Assembly: GCA_038212215.1 (NCBI GenBank)
Contig: JBBQUT010000010.1
Span: 68,927 to 132,926, forward strand
Direction of reading: 5' to 3'
DNA length: 64,000 nt
From: JALZAI01 sp038212215
GTDB lineage: Bacteria > Actinomycetota > Actinomycetes > Mycobacteriales > Jatrophihabitantaceae
A program made the position numbers and the translations under genes. This document shows positions 1 through 8,239 of the stretch, piece by piece. Position 1 is the first letter of the stretch; each line of letters begins with the position of its first letter. Under the pieces are notes generated by a model. It saw only the letters and a program-made list of their open reading frames with translations, had not been told where the DNA came from and did not search any database.

Positions 1-1
1 C

Positions 2-262
2 GAGGTCGCTCGGGCCGAGGGCGAGGTGCGCCGCGCGGTCGCGGTGCGCGAGGTCGTCGCCACCGACTCGGCGCTGCAGGTCACTGTCGACGAGGGCGCT
101 GTCGCCGTTGCCCCCATGCTCCGCGCGCTCGACGCGGCCGGGTTGCGCCCAACGTCCATCACCGTCAGCCGTCCGACCCTCGACGACGTGTTCCTCACCC
201 TGACCGGCCGCTCGCTGCGCGAGGGTGCCGAGGGCGAGCCCGTGCCGGCCGAGATCGGCTGA
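2..262 (+). CDS. ABC transporter ATP-binding protein, C-terminal end (partial)
   Basis: Only the last 86 codons are inside the window. The frame is open from base 2 and stops at 262. It ends with a PTLDDVFLTLTGRSLR segment, the conserved tail of the DrrA/NodI-type ATPases that drive ABC-2 exporters; the Walker and signature motifs lie upstream of the window. The stop codon sits inside the ribosome-binding site of the next gene, which encodes the matching membrane subunit, so the two form one transcription unit. The family is sure; the substrate (drug, lipid or glycan) cannot be told. Confidence 0.85.
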   Translation, partial: EVARAEGEVRRAVAVREVVATDSALQVTVDEGAVAVAPMLRALDAAGLRPTSITVSRPTLDDVFLTLTGRSLREGAEGEPVPAEIG

Positions 263-270
263 GGAGGCCC

Positions 271-1023
271 GTGCTCACCGAGACGTTCGTCATCTTCCAG
301 CGCCAGATGCGCATCCTGCTGCGCAATCCGGTCTGGGTCTTCTTCGGCCTGACCCAGCCGATTCTCTACCTCGTGCTGTTCGGGCCGCTGCTCAAGAGCG
401 TCACCGGCGGCGGGCTGGGCGGAAACGACTCCTGGCGCATCTTCGTACCCGGACTGCTGCTGCAACTCGCCCTCTTCGGGGCCGGCTTCGCCGGGTTCGG
501 CATCATCCAGGAACTGCGTGAAGGGGTCATCGACCGGCAGCGCGTGACGCCCGCGCGGCGCATCTCGCTCATCTTCGGCCGCACGCTTGGCACGATGGTG
601 ACCATCGGCGTCCAAGGCATCGTGCTCGTCATCGTGGCCCTTCCGTTTGGGCTGCACGCCTCGTGGAGCGGGATCGTGTCCTCGCTGGTGCTGATCTGCT
701 TGCTTGCGCTCGGCATCTCGGCGGCGTCGTACGCAATGGGACTGATCCTGAAGGACGAGGACTCGTTCGCACCGTTCATCCAAGGCGTCTCACTGCCACT
801 GCTGCTGCTGTCCGGCGTGCTGCTGCCGATGACCCTCGCGCCGGCGTGGTTGCGCCACATCTCGCAGGCGAACCCACTGACCCACGTCGTCGACGCGACC
901 CGCGCGCTGTTCCGCGGGGACTTCGGCAACCACGACGTGTGGATCGGCGCGCTGATCACGCTCGCTCTCGGCGTGCTGCTGGCGTGGTGGGGCTCGCGTA
1001 CGTTCGCCCGGCAGAGCGCGTAG
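271..1023 (+). CDS. ABC-2 type transporter permease (DrrB-like)
   Basis: A 250-residue integral membrane protein, the usual size for one permease subunit of an ABC-2 exporter. A cytoplasmic N-terminus is followed by six hydrophobic segments, and the conserved membrane stretch PLLLLSGVLLPMTLAPAWLR lies before the last helix, as in DrrB/NodJ proteins. Translation starts at GTG behind AGGAGG that overlaps the stop of the ATPase gene, so synthesis of the two subunits is probably coupled. It would form the pore of an exporter in the cytoplasmic membrane. Substrate unknown. Confidence 0.9.
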   Translation: MLTETFVIFQRQMRILLRNPVWVFFGLTQPILYLVLFGPLLKSVTGGGLGGNDSWRIFVPGLLLQLALFGAGFAGFGIIQELREGVIDRQRVTPARRISLIFGRTLGTMVTIGVQGIVLVIVALPFGLHASWSGIVSSLVLICLLALGISAASYAMGLILKDEDSFAPFIQGVSLPLLLLSGVLLPMTLAPAWLRHISQANPLTHVVDATRALFRGDFGNHDVWIGALITLALGVLLAWWGSRTFARQSA

Positions 1024-1154
1024 GGCGGGCTGCCCGTTCTCGCAGTCCCTCGTCGACTCACCCGTCTTGGGATCGCCGCGTGAGTGCCGGTCCGTACGGA
1101 GCCGGGGAGAGCACAGGACGTGCACCGTTTCGCGCCCGCGCGGACGGGGTCTGC

Positions 1155-2645
1155 TCACGCTGGGGTTTTCAGCGGCAGGGCCGTGAAGGTGGTGCCCTGC
1201 CAAATTCTGCGCGACATCTCCTCCGGGTAGGGGACGACGGCTGGTTCGGTGTCGAATACTCGCGTCAGCCGTTCTTGCGAGTGGTACTCGGGCCAGCCGG
1301 GGTTTCCGGTGGCAGCGAAGGTCGTCCAGGCGTTCCTCATCTGCGCGGAAAGGATCTCGGCGTCGGTGAGGTCGTCGCCGAGCAGCATCGCGGGCTGGCC
1401 GGTGGTCAGGTTGCCGAATACGAGTGGCACGTCGAGTCCGTGGCAGGCGCCGAGGGCGACGCCCATGCCCGGCGCCGGCCACGTGACCTCGTACACGTAG
1501 GTGCGGCCGGTGTGTGCCTCGGCCAGGTGTAGCGATGGCATCCGGAACAGCCAGTCGGAGTGGACCAGGTCGTACAGCTCATCCGGGCTGTCGCTGGCCG
1601 TGCGGTACTGGGCGACACCGTCTGGGCCGGGCGCGTACAGGCTCAATGCGTTCGCCGCTTGATGTTCGGTGATCTGACCGAGAATGCCGTCAATCAGCGA
1701 CAACAGACGCTGCTCATGACGCATGTGCCCGGCAATGAGGTCAACGTCGCGAGCCGCACCTCCCGCCAGCGCGTGCCAGGGATCAGTTGGCAGCGTGGCG
1801 CCATCGACAATGGGGCCCAACGGGACCCGACGATACGCGGCGAGGCCCCAACGGTCCCCGTACTGGTCGATCTTCGCCATGAACGCGTCAGCGACCGCCG
1901 GCAAGTCGCCGGGCGCGATCGTGGCTAACCCATCGGGTTCCAGACCCAGGTCGGCCGCGAGGACGCTGGAAATGTCGTCGGCCAGCTCAGGCGTGAAGAA
2001 CGTGCCCGGCATGCTCTGCACGATCGCGCGACGGAATAGGCCGTTGGCCCGTGGCATCGCCAGGAGCGCGGCCACGCAGCCGCCGCCCGCAGACTGGCCG
2101 AACACAGTGACCCGATCCGGGTCGCCGCCGAATATGTTGATGTTGTCCTGAACCCATTCCAGCGCGGCCACCTGATCGAGCAGACCTCGGTTTGCAGGTG
2201 CCCCGTCGATCTGAGCGAAGCCCTCGATCCCCACGCGGTAGTTAAACGTCACGACGACGACGTTGCCCTCCCGCGCCAGCCGACCGCCGTCGTACTCGGG
2301 CAGTCCGGACGTGCCGAATAAGTAGCCGCCGCCCTGGATCCACACCATCACCGGCAGGTTCGCGGCCAAATCGGGCGTCCACACGTTGACGGTCAGCCAG
2401 CCCTCGGCAGGCGCGGCGATTGCGCCCATGCCGAAGATGCCCGACTGCGGCGGCGGCGGGCCGTAGGACAGAGCGTCTCGCGTCCCGGCCCAGGCCTTTA
2501 CCCGCTGCGGTACGGAGAACCGAGCCGGTGGCTCGGCGAACGGGATGCCCTTGAATACCATGAGGTCCGACTCGAGCCTGCCGCGCACGGCCCCTGCGGC
2601 TATTCGGACCGCCGGCCCGGTAACTGTCACCACACGTCCTTCCAT
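1155..2645 (-). CDS. Type B carboxylesterase/lipase
   Basis: A 496-residue alpha/beta hydrolase of the carboxylesterase type B family (COesterase), which hydrolyses carboxylic esters. The N-terminal VRGRLESDLMVFKGIPFAEP segment, the oxyanion region WIQGGGYLFG, the nucleophile elbow FGQSAGG near residue 185 and the catalytic histidine in CHGLDVPLVFGN near residue 400 are all present. No signal peptide is seen, so it should be cytoplasmic. The frame is open for 222 more codons upstream, but family similarity begins a few residues after the ATG chosen here; the ribosome-binding site before it is weak. It is divergent from the DUF6069 gene. Confidence 0.85.
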   Translation of the reverse strand: MEGRVVTVTGPAVRIAAGAVRGRLESDLMVFKGIPFAEPPARFSVPQRVKAWAGTRDALSYGPPPPQSGIFGMGAIAAPAEGWLTVNVWTPDLAANLPVMVWIQGGGYLFGTSGLPEYDGGRLAREGNVVVVTFNYRVGIEGFAQIDGAPANRGLLDQVAALEWVQDNINIFGGDPDRVTVFGQSAGGGCVAALLAMPRANGLFRRAIVQSMPGTFFTPELADDISSVLAADLGLEPDGLATIAPGDLPAVADAFMAKIDQYGDRWGLAAYRRVPLGPIVDGATLPTDPWHALAGGAARDVDLIAGHMRHEQRLLSLIDGILGQITEHQAANALSLYAPGPDGVAQYRTASDSPDELYDLVHSDWLFRMPSLHLAEAHTGRTYVYEVTWPAPGMGVALGACHGLDVPLVFGNLTTGQPAMLLGDDLTDAEILSAQMRNAWTTFAATGNPGWPEYHSQERLTRVFDTEPAVVPYPEEMSRRIWQGTTFTALPLKTPA

Positions 2646-2850
2646 GAGTTGTGCGCATCGACGCTGAGCATCCTTCCTGCTGCCCTGCCGCACGCCAATC
2701 GAATTCACCTGCGCTACCGGCTGCGCGGCGCTACGCAGCCCGCTCGAAGGACATTTCTTCTCGCGACCTGTCCGATCCGTATCCGGCCGTTCGTAAGGAG
2801 GGTATGAGCGGGTCGCACCCGGCGCCGCTCGCGAGGAAACGGAGCTCGAC

Positions 2851-3291
2851 ATGTTCACCACCACGCAGATCCCGACCCGCACGACCCCCAACGTGCCGCC
2901 GGCGACCGTGCGGCCGCCGGTATGGAAGCACGGACTCGCCGCTGCCGTCATGGCCTCGCTCGCCACGACCGTCCTCGCGGCGATCGCATCGGCCGCCGGC
3001 GTCTCGTTCGCCGACAGCACAGGCGCGAGCATCCCGATCGCCGGGTTCGCGCAACTCACACTCGTCCTTTCGCTCGTCGGCGTCGGCATCGCCGCCGTCA
3101 TGGCGCGCAAGGCGGGTCGGCCGCGCGCCACGTTCGTGCGGACGGCGCTCGCGCTCACCGCGCTGTCCTTCGTCCCGGATCTCACATTCGGGTTCGACGC
3201 CGGCTCCGCAGCTACCCTGATCACGCTGCACACCGTCGCCGCGGCGATCGTCGTTCCGACCCTGGCGAGGCGGCTCGCCAGCGCGCGGTGA
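2851..3291 (+). CDS. DUF6069 family membrane protein
   Basis: A 146-residue protein with four hydrophobic segments: after a short cytoplasmic tail (residues 1-25) come helices near 28-48, 62-85, 98-112 and 120-135. The overall pattern matches the actinobacterial DUF6069 family, a small membrane family of unknown function. GGAG lies about 8 bases before the ATG. It stands alone between a divergent esterase and the methyltransferase. Function unknown. Confidence 0.75.
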   Translation: MFTTTQIPTRTTPNVPPATVRPPVWKHGLAAAVMASLATTVLAAIASAAGVSFADSTGASIPIAGFAQLTLVLSLVGVGIAAVMARKAGRPRATFVRTALALTALSFVPDLTFGFDAGSAATLITLHTVAAAIVVPTLARRLASAR

Positions 3292-3465
3292 GCAGGCTCG
3301 AACCGTGTCACTGACTTCTCGCCAGGTCAACCGCCCGTGGGCCCTATCTGGATGCAGCACTCGTCTGCCGCCGACAGAGCCGGATCCGCGATTGAATCGT
3401 CGTTCTCGCGCACTTTGGATGGATGCCGGTGTCATAACCGCTGGCTGGCGGCCGTGCGCGGGAGC

Positions 3466-4284
3466 ATGATGTGGTTCGTGTCCGAGGGTCACGGTTACGT
3501 CATTCGCGGGGGACGGGCGGGCGCGGACCGCCTGCAGGTTCTGGCCCGCTCGCTGCGCCCAGGTACGGACGCGCTGCTCGACCGCGTCGGGGTGCCGCCC
3601 GGCACCCGGTGTCTGGACGTCGGTTGCGGTCCCGGCGACGTAACGCTCGAACTGGCGCGTCGCGCCGGGAAGCAGGGCTTGACCACCGGCGTCGACATGG
3701 ACGCGATCAAGCTCGACATCGCGCGCGGGCGTGCCGAGGCCGCGGGCCTCGCGAACGTCGAGTTCGTGGTCGCCCAAATTGAGCAACTGCCCGACTTGCC
3801 GCCCCAGGATGTCGTCTACAGCCGCAACGTGGTGCAGCATCTGCCCGAACCGGTCGAGGCGCTGCGGGCGATGTGGGCGCGGGTCGGAGCCGGCGGCGTG
3901 CTGGTCGTTGAGGACGCCGACTTCCCGGGCACCTTCAGCTATCCGCCCGAGGCAGCCATCGATTTCTGGAACGAGAGGTATTCGCAGGTGCTGCGGTGCC
4001 ACGGCGGCGATCCGGAGAGCGGCCGCAAGCTGGTCTCGCGCTTTGCCGCCGCCGGCATTCCCGACCCTCAGATCAGCATTGTTCAACGGGCATATCTGAA
4101 CGACGAAGGCAAGCAGATTCCCTATCTCACGGTCGAAGCCACGGCCGAGGCGATGATTGCTGCGAATATCGCCACGGCGTTCGAGATAGACGAAGCCGCC
4201 TCACGATTGCGTGATCTCAGCACTGACCCGTCGGTGCTGTTTGGCATGCCGCGAATCGTGCAGGTCTGGGCGCGCCGACCCTGA
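3466..4284 (+). CDS. Class I SAM-dependent methyltransferase
   Basis: About 272 residues. Motif I, LDVGCGPGDVTLELA near residue 50, is the SAM-binding glycine loop; GVDMD gives the acidic residue that contacts the ribose, and QDVVYSRNVVQHL is the motif IV region. The C-terminal third is the variable substrate-binding part. The frame is open back to 3337, but homology to the family starts just after the ATG pair at 3466/3469, where GGAG lies very close; a GTG at 3478 is another possible start. Substrate unknown, a small molecule being likely. Confidence 0.85.
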   Translation: MMWFVSEGHGYVIRGGRAGADRLQVLARSLRPGTDALLDRVGVPPGTRCLDVGCGPGDVTLELARRAGKQGLTTGVDMDAIKLDIARGRAEAAGLANVEFVVAQIEQLPDLPPQDVVYSRNVVQHLPEPVEALRAMWARVGAGGVLVVEDADFPGTFSYPPEAAIDFWNERYSQVLRCHGGDPESGRKLVSRFAAAGIPDPQISIVQRAYLNDEGKQIPYLTVEATAEAMIAANIATAFEIDEAASRLRDLSTDPSVLFGMPRIVQVWARRP

Positions 4285-4319
4285 CCGGGCGGATCCTTCG
4301 CGGTCAGTGCGCGCGGCAC

Positions 4320-4664
4320 TCATCCGGCGCAGTAGGCGCCGACTTGGCGGGTGATCAGGACTGGTGCAGCCAGTCCATCGCCAGCGGGCAGGCGTCGAGC
4401 ACTGATATGTGACCGTCGCGCGGTCGCAGCCACAGCTGCGCGTTCGGGCAGCCCACCCGGGGCTTTCATGCCGGCGAACCAGTCGAAGTCCTCGGTGAGC
4501 GGAGCGATCCCGCCCAGGGTCACTACGCCGCTGACCCGGTCGCCCAACAACGCACCGCAGGCGAGCGCGTGCGGCGCGCCGCCCGACGCGCCCATCGTCG
4601 CGAACCGCTCGATCCCGAGGGCGTCGATGATCTGAGCGCAGTCGTCGGCGGCGCCCGCGACCGA
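4320..4664 (-). pseudogene. Alpha/beta hydrolase remnant
   Basis: On the minus strand one can read AGAADDCAQIIDALGIERF followed by MGASGGAPHALACGALL, the helix and nucleophile elbow (G-A-S-G-G) of an alpha/beta hydrolase. It continues to DFDWFAGMKAPGGL, after which the frame is lost and only a short unrelated tail remains before a stop. The N-terminal oxyanion strand and the C-terminal lid and histidine region are missing. It directly abuts the TetR remnant. A decayed gene, not functional. Confidence 0.7.
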
Positions 4665-4890
4665 ACGACCCGGTTGCGGAGCACCGCGCCGGTGCCGGCG
4701 GCATGGATGAGGTCGACGGCACGTCGCTCACTGACTCGAAGGCGCCCGGCCAGCGCGATCCGGTGAACCCGCGACTCCGAACCTGCCTTCCCGATTGCGC
4801 CGCGGGCGAGCGCACTGCCCGCCCCGGGTCACTCAACAGTGCGTAGAGCGTCGGGTTGGCGACGCCGAAGTCAATGTAGGTGTGCCACCG
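4665..4890 (-). pseudogene. TetR-family regulator, C-terminal remnant
   Basis: The minus strand encodes WHTYIDFGVANPTLYALL, typical of the ligand-binding domain of TetR regulators (a helix with ANPxLYxLL). After a frameshift a second block reads GRLRVSERRAVDLIHAAGTG, the following helix of the same domain. The N-terminal helix-turn-helix is absent, so it can no longer bind DNA. It lies upstream of the hydrolase remnant on the same strand and probably regulated it once. Confidence 0.6.
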
Positions 4891-5185
4891 GCCCACCACG
4901 CTCGCCGCCACCACCGCGCCGACCTTCGAACAGGTCGCCGCGATCGCGTCCGAGGTCACCGGCCGCACAATCGAGCTCGCGGTAATCGATCGAGACGAAT
5001 GGCGTGCCGGCCGAGTCGCCGCAGGGCAGCAGGAACTCATGGCCCGCTTCACCCTCGGCATGTGCCAAGCCGCCTACCACGGATTCTTCGCCGGAGTGGA
5101 CCCGCTGCTGCGCACCCTCCTCGGCCACGAACCGCGCACCGTGCACGACCTGCTCGCGCACAAGAACCCCTCGAAGCCGGGCTGA
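4880..5185 (+). pseudogene. NmrA-like NAD(P)-binding protein, C-terminal fragment
   Basis: The 101 codons include APTFEQVAAIASEVTGRTIE and GVDPLLRTLLGHEPRTVHDL, the C-terminal part of NmrA-like/atypical SDR proteins, where a Rossmann domain is followed by this substrate-binding tail. The Rossmann half with the glycine motif is missing, because the sequence upstream belongs to the minus-strand TetR remnant. A truncated gene created by a deletion; a functional product is unlikely. Confidence 0.65.
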
Positions 5186-5602
5186 AACCTCCAGAACGCC
5201 AGGCAGTCGCCCGGCCCGGCATGCCACACAACGGGCCAGGATCTCGCACCCTCCGGACGCCGGGGCTACCAGGTGCTGGTCGCGATCACGACACAGACAC
5301 CGACCTCCCAACTGGCCCTCGCCCGCCGGCTCGGCATCGACAAGAACGCCATGACCTCGGTCATCGACGCCCTCGAATACCGCGGGCTCGTGCAACGTCG
5401 CCCGGATCCCGAGGACCGTCGAGCGCGCCAAATCACCCCCACCGACGGCGGCCGCGCGCTCCTGTCCTCGGCGCGACATGCCCTGCGCGCGGTCGAGGAA
5501 GCACTGATGGGAGGCCTGCCGACCGATGAGCAGACGCAGCTACGACACCTGCTGGCACGTGTCGCGCTCAGTCCCGGCGACGCCGATTCCTGCATCGCCT
5601 GA
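5186..5602 (+). pseudogene. MarR-family regulator, N-terminally truncated
   Basis: The winged helix is intact: TSQLALARRLGIDKNAMTSV is the recognition region, and DALEYRGLVQRRPDPEDRRA is the wing with the conserved Asp-Arg-Arg. The residues before it (SGRRGYQVLVAITTQTP) also match the family, but the first dimerisation helix is lost and no good start exists upstream; the same frame carries the stop of the NmrA fragment at 5183. A GTG at 5273 could give a 109-residue protein that still holds the DNA-binding part, so weak function cannot be excluded. Confidence 0.6.
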
Positions 5603-6089
5603 CTCCGACGCTCACCTGCCTCGATAGGTGACACCCGTCGAGGCGCTGAGTTTCAGGCCAGGTCGCGCAGCGCGACATCTGATGATCAGATTTGGCCTCG
5701 AAGCCACTGACTGTGTGCCGACACGACCGGCCGCTACAACCGAATGTGGCAGGTGCAACCTTTCTCGGCCCTGACCCGCCTGTAATCGCCGCGGCCGCCA
5801 AGGGTGAGTCAGCCGGAGGCCTCCTGCGACAAGGCTCAGTGGTCGAACACGCGCCTGCTAGGTAAGGCCATTCTCGCTCGACGATCCGCAGATTTGTCGC
5901 GATCGGGCGATCAGGTTCGGCGTGCTATCCCCGTGCTATCCGATCGGCAGTCTCTGCTGAAGTGGAACGCCCTCTCGCCTGGCGCCCGCCTCTGATGGTC
6001 TGCTCAGCCTGCGAGTTCGGGGAGTTTTGGTTTGGCTGCTTGCGATCGGTCAGGTCGGACCGTGTAGCCCTGCGAACACGGGGGGTGGG
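5603..6089. other. Intergenic stretch without a recognisable gene
   Basis: About 490 bases between the MarR remnant and tRNA-Gly. No frame shows family features on either strand. It contains one perfect palindrome (5677-5691) and a near-tandem copy of CGTGCTATCC at about 5920-5941. It may be scar sequence continuing the neighbouring gene remnants. Confidence 0.5.
5677..5691. promoter_or_regulatory. Perfect 15-bp palindrome, possible operator
   Basis: ATCTGAT-G-ATCAGAT is a perfect 7-1-7 inverted repeat, the size of a TetR or MarR operator. It lies 75 bases after the truncated MarR gene with no intact promoter-driven gene beside it, so it may be a leftover site. Function inferred from symmetry alone. 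Confidence 0.3.
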
Positions 6090-6163
6090 TGGAGCGGGCG
6101 ACGGGAATCGAACCCGCGTAGTCAGTTTGGAAGACTGAGACTCTGCCATTGAGCTACGCCCGC
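6090..6163 (-). tRNA. tRNA-Gly(TCC)
   Basis: Read on the minus strand, the acceptor GCGGGCG pairs with CGCCCGC. D-arm GCTCAATGGCAGAGT, anticodon loop CTTCCAA (anticodon TCC) and T-arm GGGTTCGATTCCC are all regular. The discriminator is U and CCA is encoded (74 nt with CCA). It decodes GGA/GGG glycine codons. Confidence 0.95.
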
Positions 6164-6281
6164 GAACGCTCGCCATATTACGGGACGACCGGCGAGGGCC
6201 CGATCGAGTTCTCTGCTGTCGCCAGTCGCTGCCGGCCGACGTGACCTACCCGCGCCCACGACACGCTGGCAGGATGCGACT

Positions 6282-7409
6282 GTGAACTCGTCCCGCCTCT
6301 CCGGTCCGCCGATGGCCCTGCACCTCGCGGGTGCTCCACTAACCATGGTCGGCCGGGTGCGCATGTACGTCTGCGGAATCACCCCGTACGACGTCACGCA
6401 TCTCGGGCATGCGGCGACCTACATCTGGGCGGACGCGGCGGAACGGGTGCTCTCTTGGCACGGGCACTCCGTGACGGTCGCGCGCAACATCACCGACGTC
6501 GACGAGGTGCTCTTCGCCGAGGCGCAGCGCCGGGGGGAGGCGGTCACGATGCTCGCGACGCTGCAACGCGCGTCGTTCGAGTCGACGATGGACACCCTTC
6601 GGGTCCGCAAGCCCGATCACTCCCCCACGGCGGCCCAGGCGGTCGGGCACGTGGTCCAGCTGGGGATGGCGCTGCTTGCCCGGGGAGCTGCGTACCTGCG
6701 CGGTGGCACGGTGTACGCGCGCACAGCCGCCGCTGCCGAGATCGCCGGCCTCGACCACGAGCGGGCGCTGCAGCTGTCAGCCGAGTACCACGACCACCCG
6801 GACGCGCCGGACAAGGATGACCCGCTCGACGTGGCCGTCTGGCAAGAGACCGCGGACGGTGAGATCAGCTGGCCCAGTCCGTGGGGAGACGGTCGGCCCG
6901 GGTGGCATGCGGAGTGCGCGGCGATGGTGCTGGCGCTCTTCGGTCCCAGCGTCGATCTGCACTGCGGCGGGGCGGACCTCGCCTATCCACACCATGCCTG
7001 CGAAAGCGTCCTGGCGCAGCACGCGACCGGCGTCGCACCGTTTGCACGGGCCTGGCTCCGCGCCGGGACGGTCCAGATCGGCGGGGCGAAAATGGCCAAG
7101 TCGACCGGCAATCTGGTGCTGGTCGGGGACCTGCTGCGCGACGTGGCACCAGCCGCTGTCCGGCTGATGTGCCTCAACCGCCCGTGGGCAGAGCCGTGGA
7201 GCTACACGCCTGACGCTCTGCAGGCAGCCGCCGCGACCCTCGACGATCTTTACGTCGCCGCCGCAAAGCCGAGCGGCTCCACCAGCGGGCTCGCCGCCGT
7301 CCCAGCGGCATTGCTGAACGATCTCGACGTTCCGACAGCCGTCTCGATCGCCCTCGAGGACGGCGCGCACGCAGCTCGGTCGCTCATCGAAATTCTGGCG
7401 TTGAGCTGA
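6282..7409 (+). CDS. mshC: MshC-like cysteine ligase (cysteinyl-tRNA synthetase fold)
   Basis: A 375-residue class I synthetase-fold protein. YVCGITPYDVTHLGHAATY near residue 28 is the HIGH-type motif in the form typical of MshC, which joins cysteine to GlcN-inositol in mycothiol synthesis using ATP. The zinc-ligand positions are visible as the Cys of YVCG, WHAECAAM and AYPHHACE. The second ATP motif reads KMAKS instead of KMSKS. True MshC is nearer 410 residues and CysS longer still, so this is a somewhat short and divergent member; a second MshC or a short CysS elsewhere in the genome would change the reading. The stop overlaps the start of the next gene by one base. Confidence 0.65.
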   Translation: MNSSRLSGPPMALHLAGAPLTMVGRVRMYVCGITPYDVTHLGHAATYIWADAAERVLSWHGHSVTVARNITDVDEVLFAEAQRRGEAVTMLATLQRASFESTMDTLRVRKPDHSPTAAQAVGHVVQLGMALLARGAAYLRGGTVYARTAAAAEIAGLDHERALQLSAEYHDHPDAPDKDDPLDVAVWQETADGEISWPSPWGDGRPGWHAECAAMVLALFGPSVDLHCGGADLAYPHHACESVLAQHATGVAPFARAWLRAGTVQIGGAKMAKSTGNLVLVGDLLRDVAPAAVRLMCLNRPWAEPWSYTPDALQAAAATLDDLYVAAAKPSGSTSGLAAVPAALLNDLDVPTAVSIALEDGAHAARSLIEILALS

Positions 7410-7732
7410 TGGACGACCCCGGCGCACCCGCGCGACGGCGCCGCAGACGATCGAGCGCGGGCCAGGGACCCCCACCGACCGCTGCGGCGCCGGCATCATC
7501 GCCTGCGCCATCGCAAACGCCGGTGCCCGCGCCACCACATGCCCGGACGAAACGTGACCCGGTTGAGCGTGGGATGCGCGAGCTGGTGGGTTCGGGACAT
7601 TCCCAGCTCGGGGTGAGCGGCGCCCTGCGCGGACGGGACGTGAACCGGCCCAGCGAGCAGGACCTCGCCGAGGCCGAACGCGAGCTCTCGGTCGTGCGGC
7701 GGAACTGGAAACCCGAAAACCCGGCGCGCTGA
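7409..7732 (+). CDS. Conserved hypothetical protein, Pro/Ala-rich N-terminus
   Basis: 107 residues with no recognised domain. An Arg-rich start (ARRRRRRSSAG) is followed by a low-complexity Pro/Ala/Ser stretch to about residue 45. The C-terminal half, including GMRELVGSGHSQLGVSGALR and RPSEQDLAEAERELSVVRRN, looks like a folded basic and acidic helical segment. Its ATG overlaps the stop of the MshC-like gene (TGATG), so it is translated with it. A soluble cytoplasmic protein; function unknown. Confidence 0.65.
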   Translation: MDDPGAPARRRRRRSSAGQGPPPTAAAPASSPAPSQTPVPAPPHARTKRDPVERGMRELVGSGHSQLGVSGALRGRDVNRPSEQDLAEAERELSVVRRNWKPENPAR

Positions 7733-7733
7733 G

Positions 7734-8219
7734 TCAGCTCGTCTGGTGCCCGGTGATGGCTCCGGTGCGTTCGTACTCGCTGACCATGTCGATGCGGCGC
7801 TGATGGCGTGCGTCCTCGGAGAACGGCGTTGCCAGGAAGATCTCGACGAAGCGCAGCGCGTCTGCCTCAGGATGGTTGCGCGCGCCCAGGCTGACGACGT
7901 TCGCGTCGTTGTGCTGGCGGGCCAACCGCGCCGTCTCGTCACTCCACACCAGCGCAGAGCGCACGCCGTGCACCTTGTTCGCCGCGATCTGCTCGCCGTT
8001 GCCGGAGCCGCCGATCACGATGGCGAGGCTGCCCGGCGTCGCCACCATCCGCGCGGCTGCGGTGATGCACGGCGGCGGGTAGTCGTCCTGCGGGTCGAAA
8101 CTCGCCGCGCCGCAGTCGACGGGATCGTGACCGAGCGAGCGCACGTGCTCGACCAGACGGGCCTTGAGCTCGAAGCCGGCGTGGTCGCTACCGAGAAAGA
8201 CGCGCATGCCGATCATCAT
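7734..8219 (-). CDS. rpiB: Ribose-5-phosphate isomerase B
   Basis: Interconverts ribose 5-phosphate and ribulose 5-phosphate in the pentose phosphate pathway. The 161-residue protein has the N-terminal FLGSDHAGFELK, the phosphate-binding VIGGSGNGEQIAANK with GVRSALVW, and HNDANVVSLGAR, all characteristic of the RpiB/LacAB family. The ATG at 8219 has AGGG five bases upstream; a start four codons later (MRVFLGSD) is equally plausible. It is divergent from ctaG. In M. tuberculosis the homologue is Rv2465c, matching the neighbourhood. Confidence 0.93.
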   Translation of the reverse strand: MMIGMRVFLGSDHAGFELKARLVEHVRSLGHDPVDCGAASFDPQDDYPPPCITAAARMVATPGSLAIVIGGSGNGEQIAANKVHGVRSALVWSDETARLARQHNDANVVSLGARNHPEADALRFVEIFLATPFSEDARHQRRIDMVSEYERTGAITGHQTS

Positions 8220-8239
8220 GGCAGCCCTGCACGATCTAG

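Noticed and set aside
2731..4086. 451-codon minus-strand frame
   Set aside because: It is antisense to the DUF6069 and methyltransferase genes, is Arg-rich and lacks any family feature; typical of high-GC DNA.
6090..6163. tRNA-Gly as an integration site for the remnants at 4.3-5.6 kb
   Set aside because: No integrase or repeat of the tRNA end was seen on that side.
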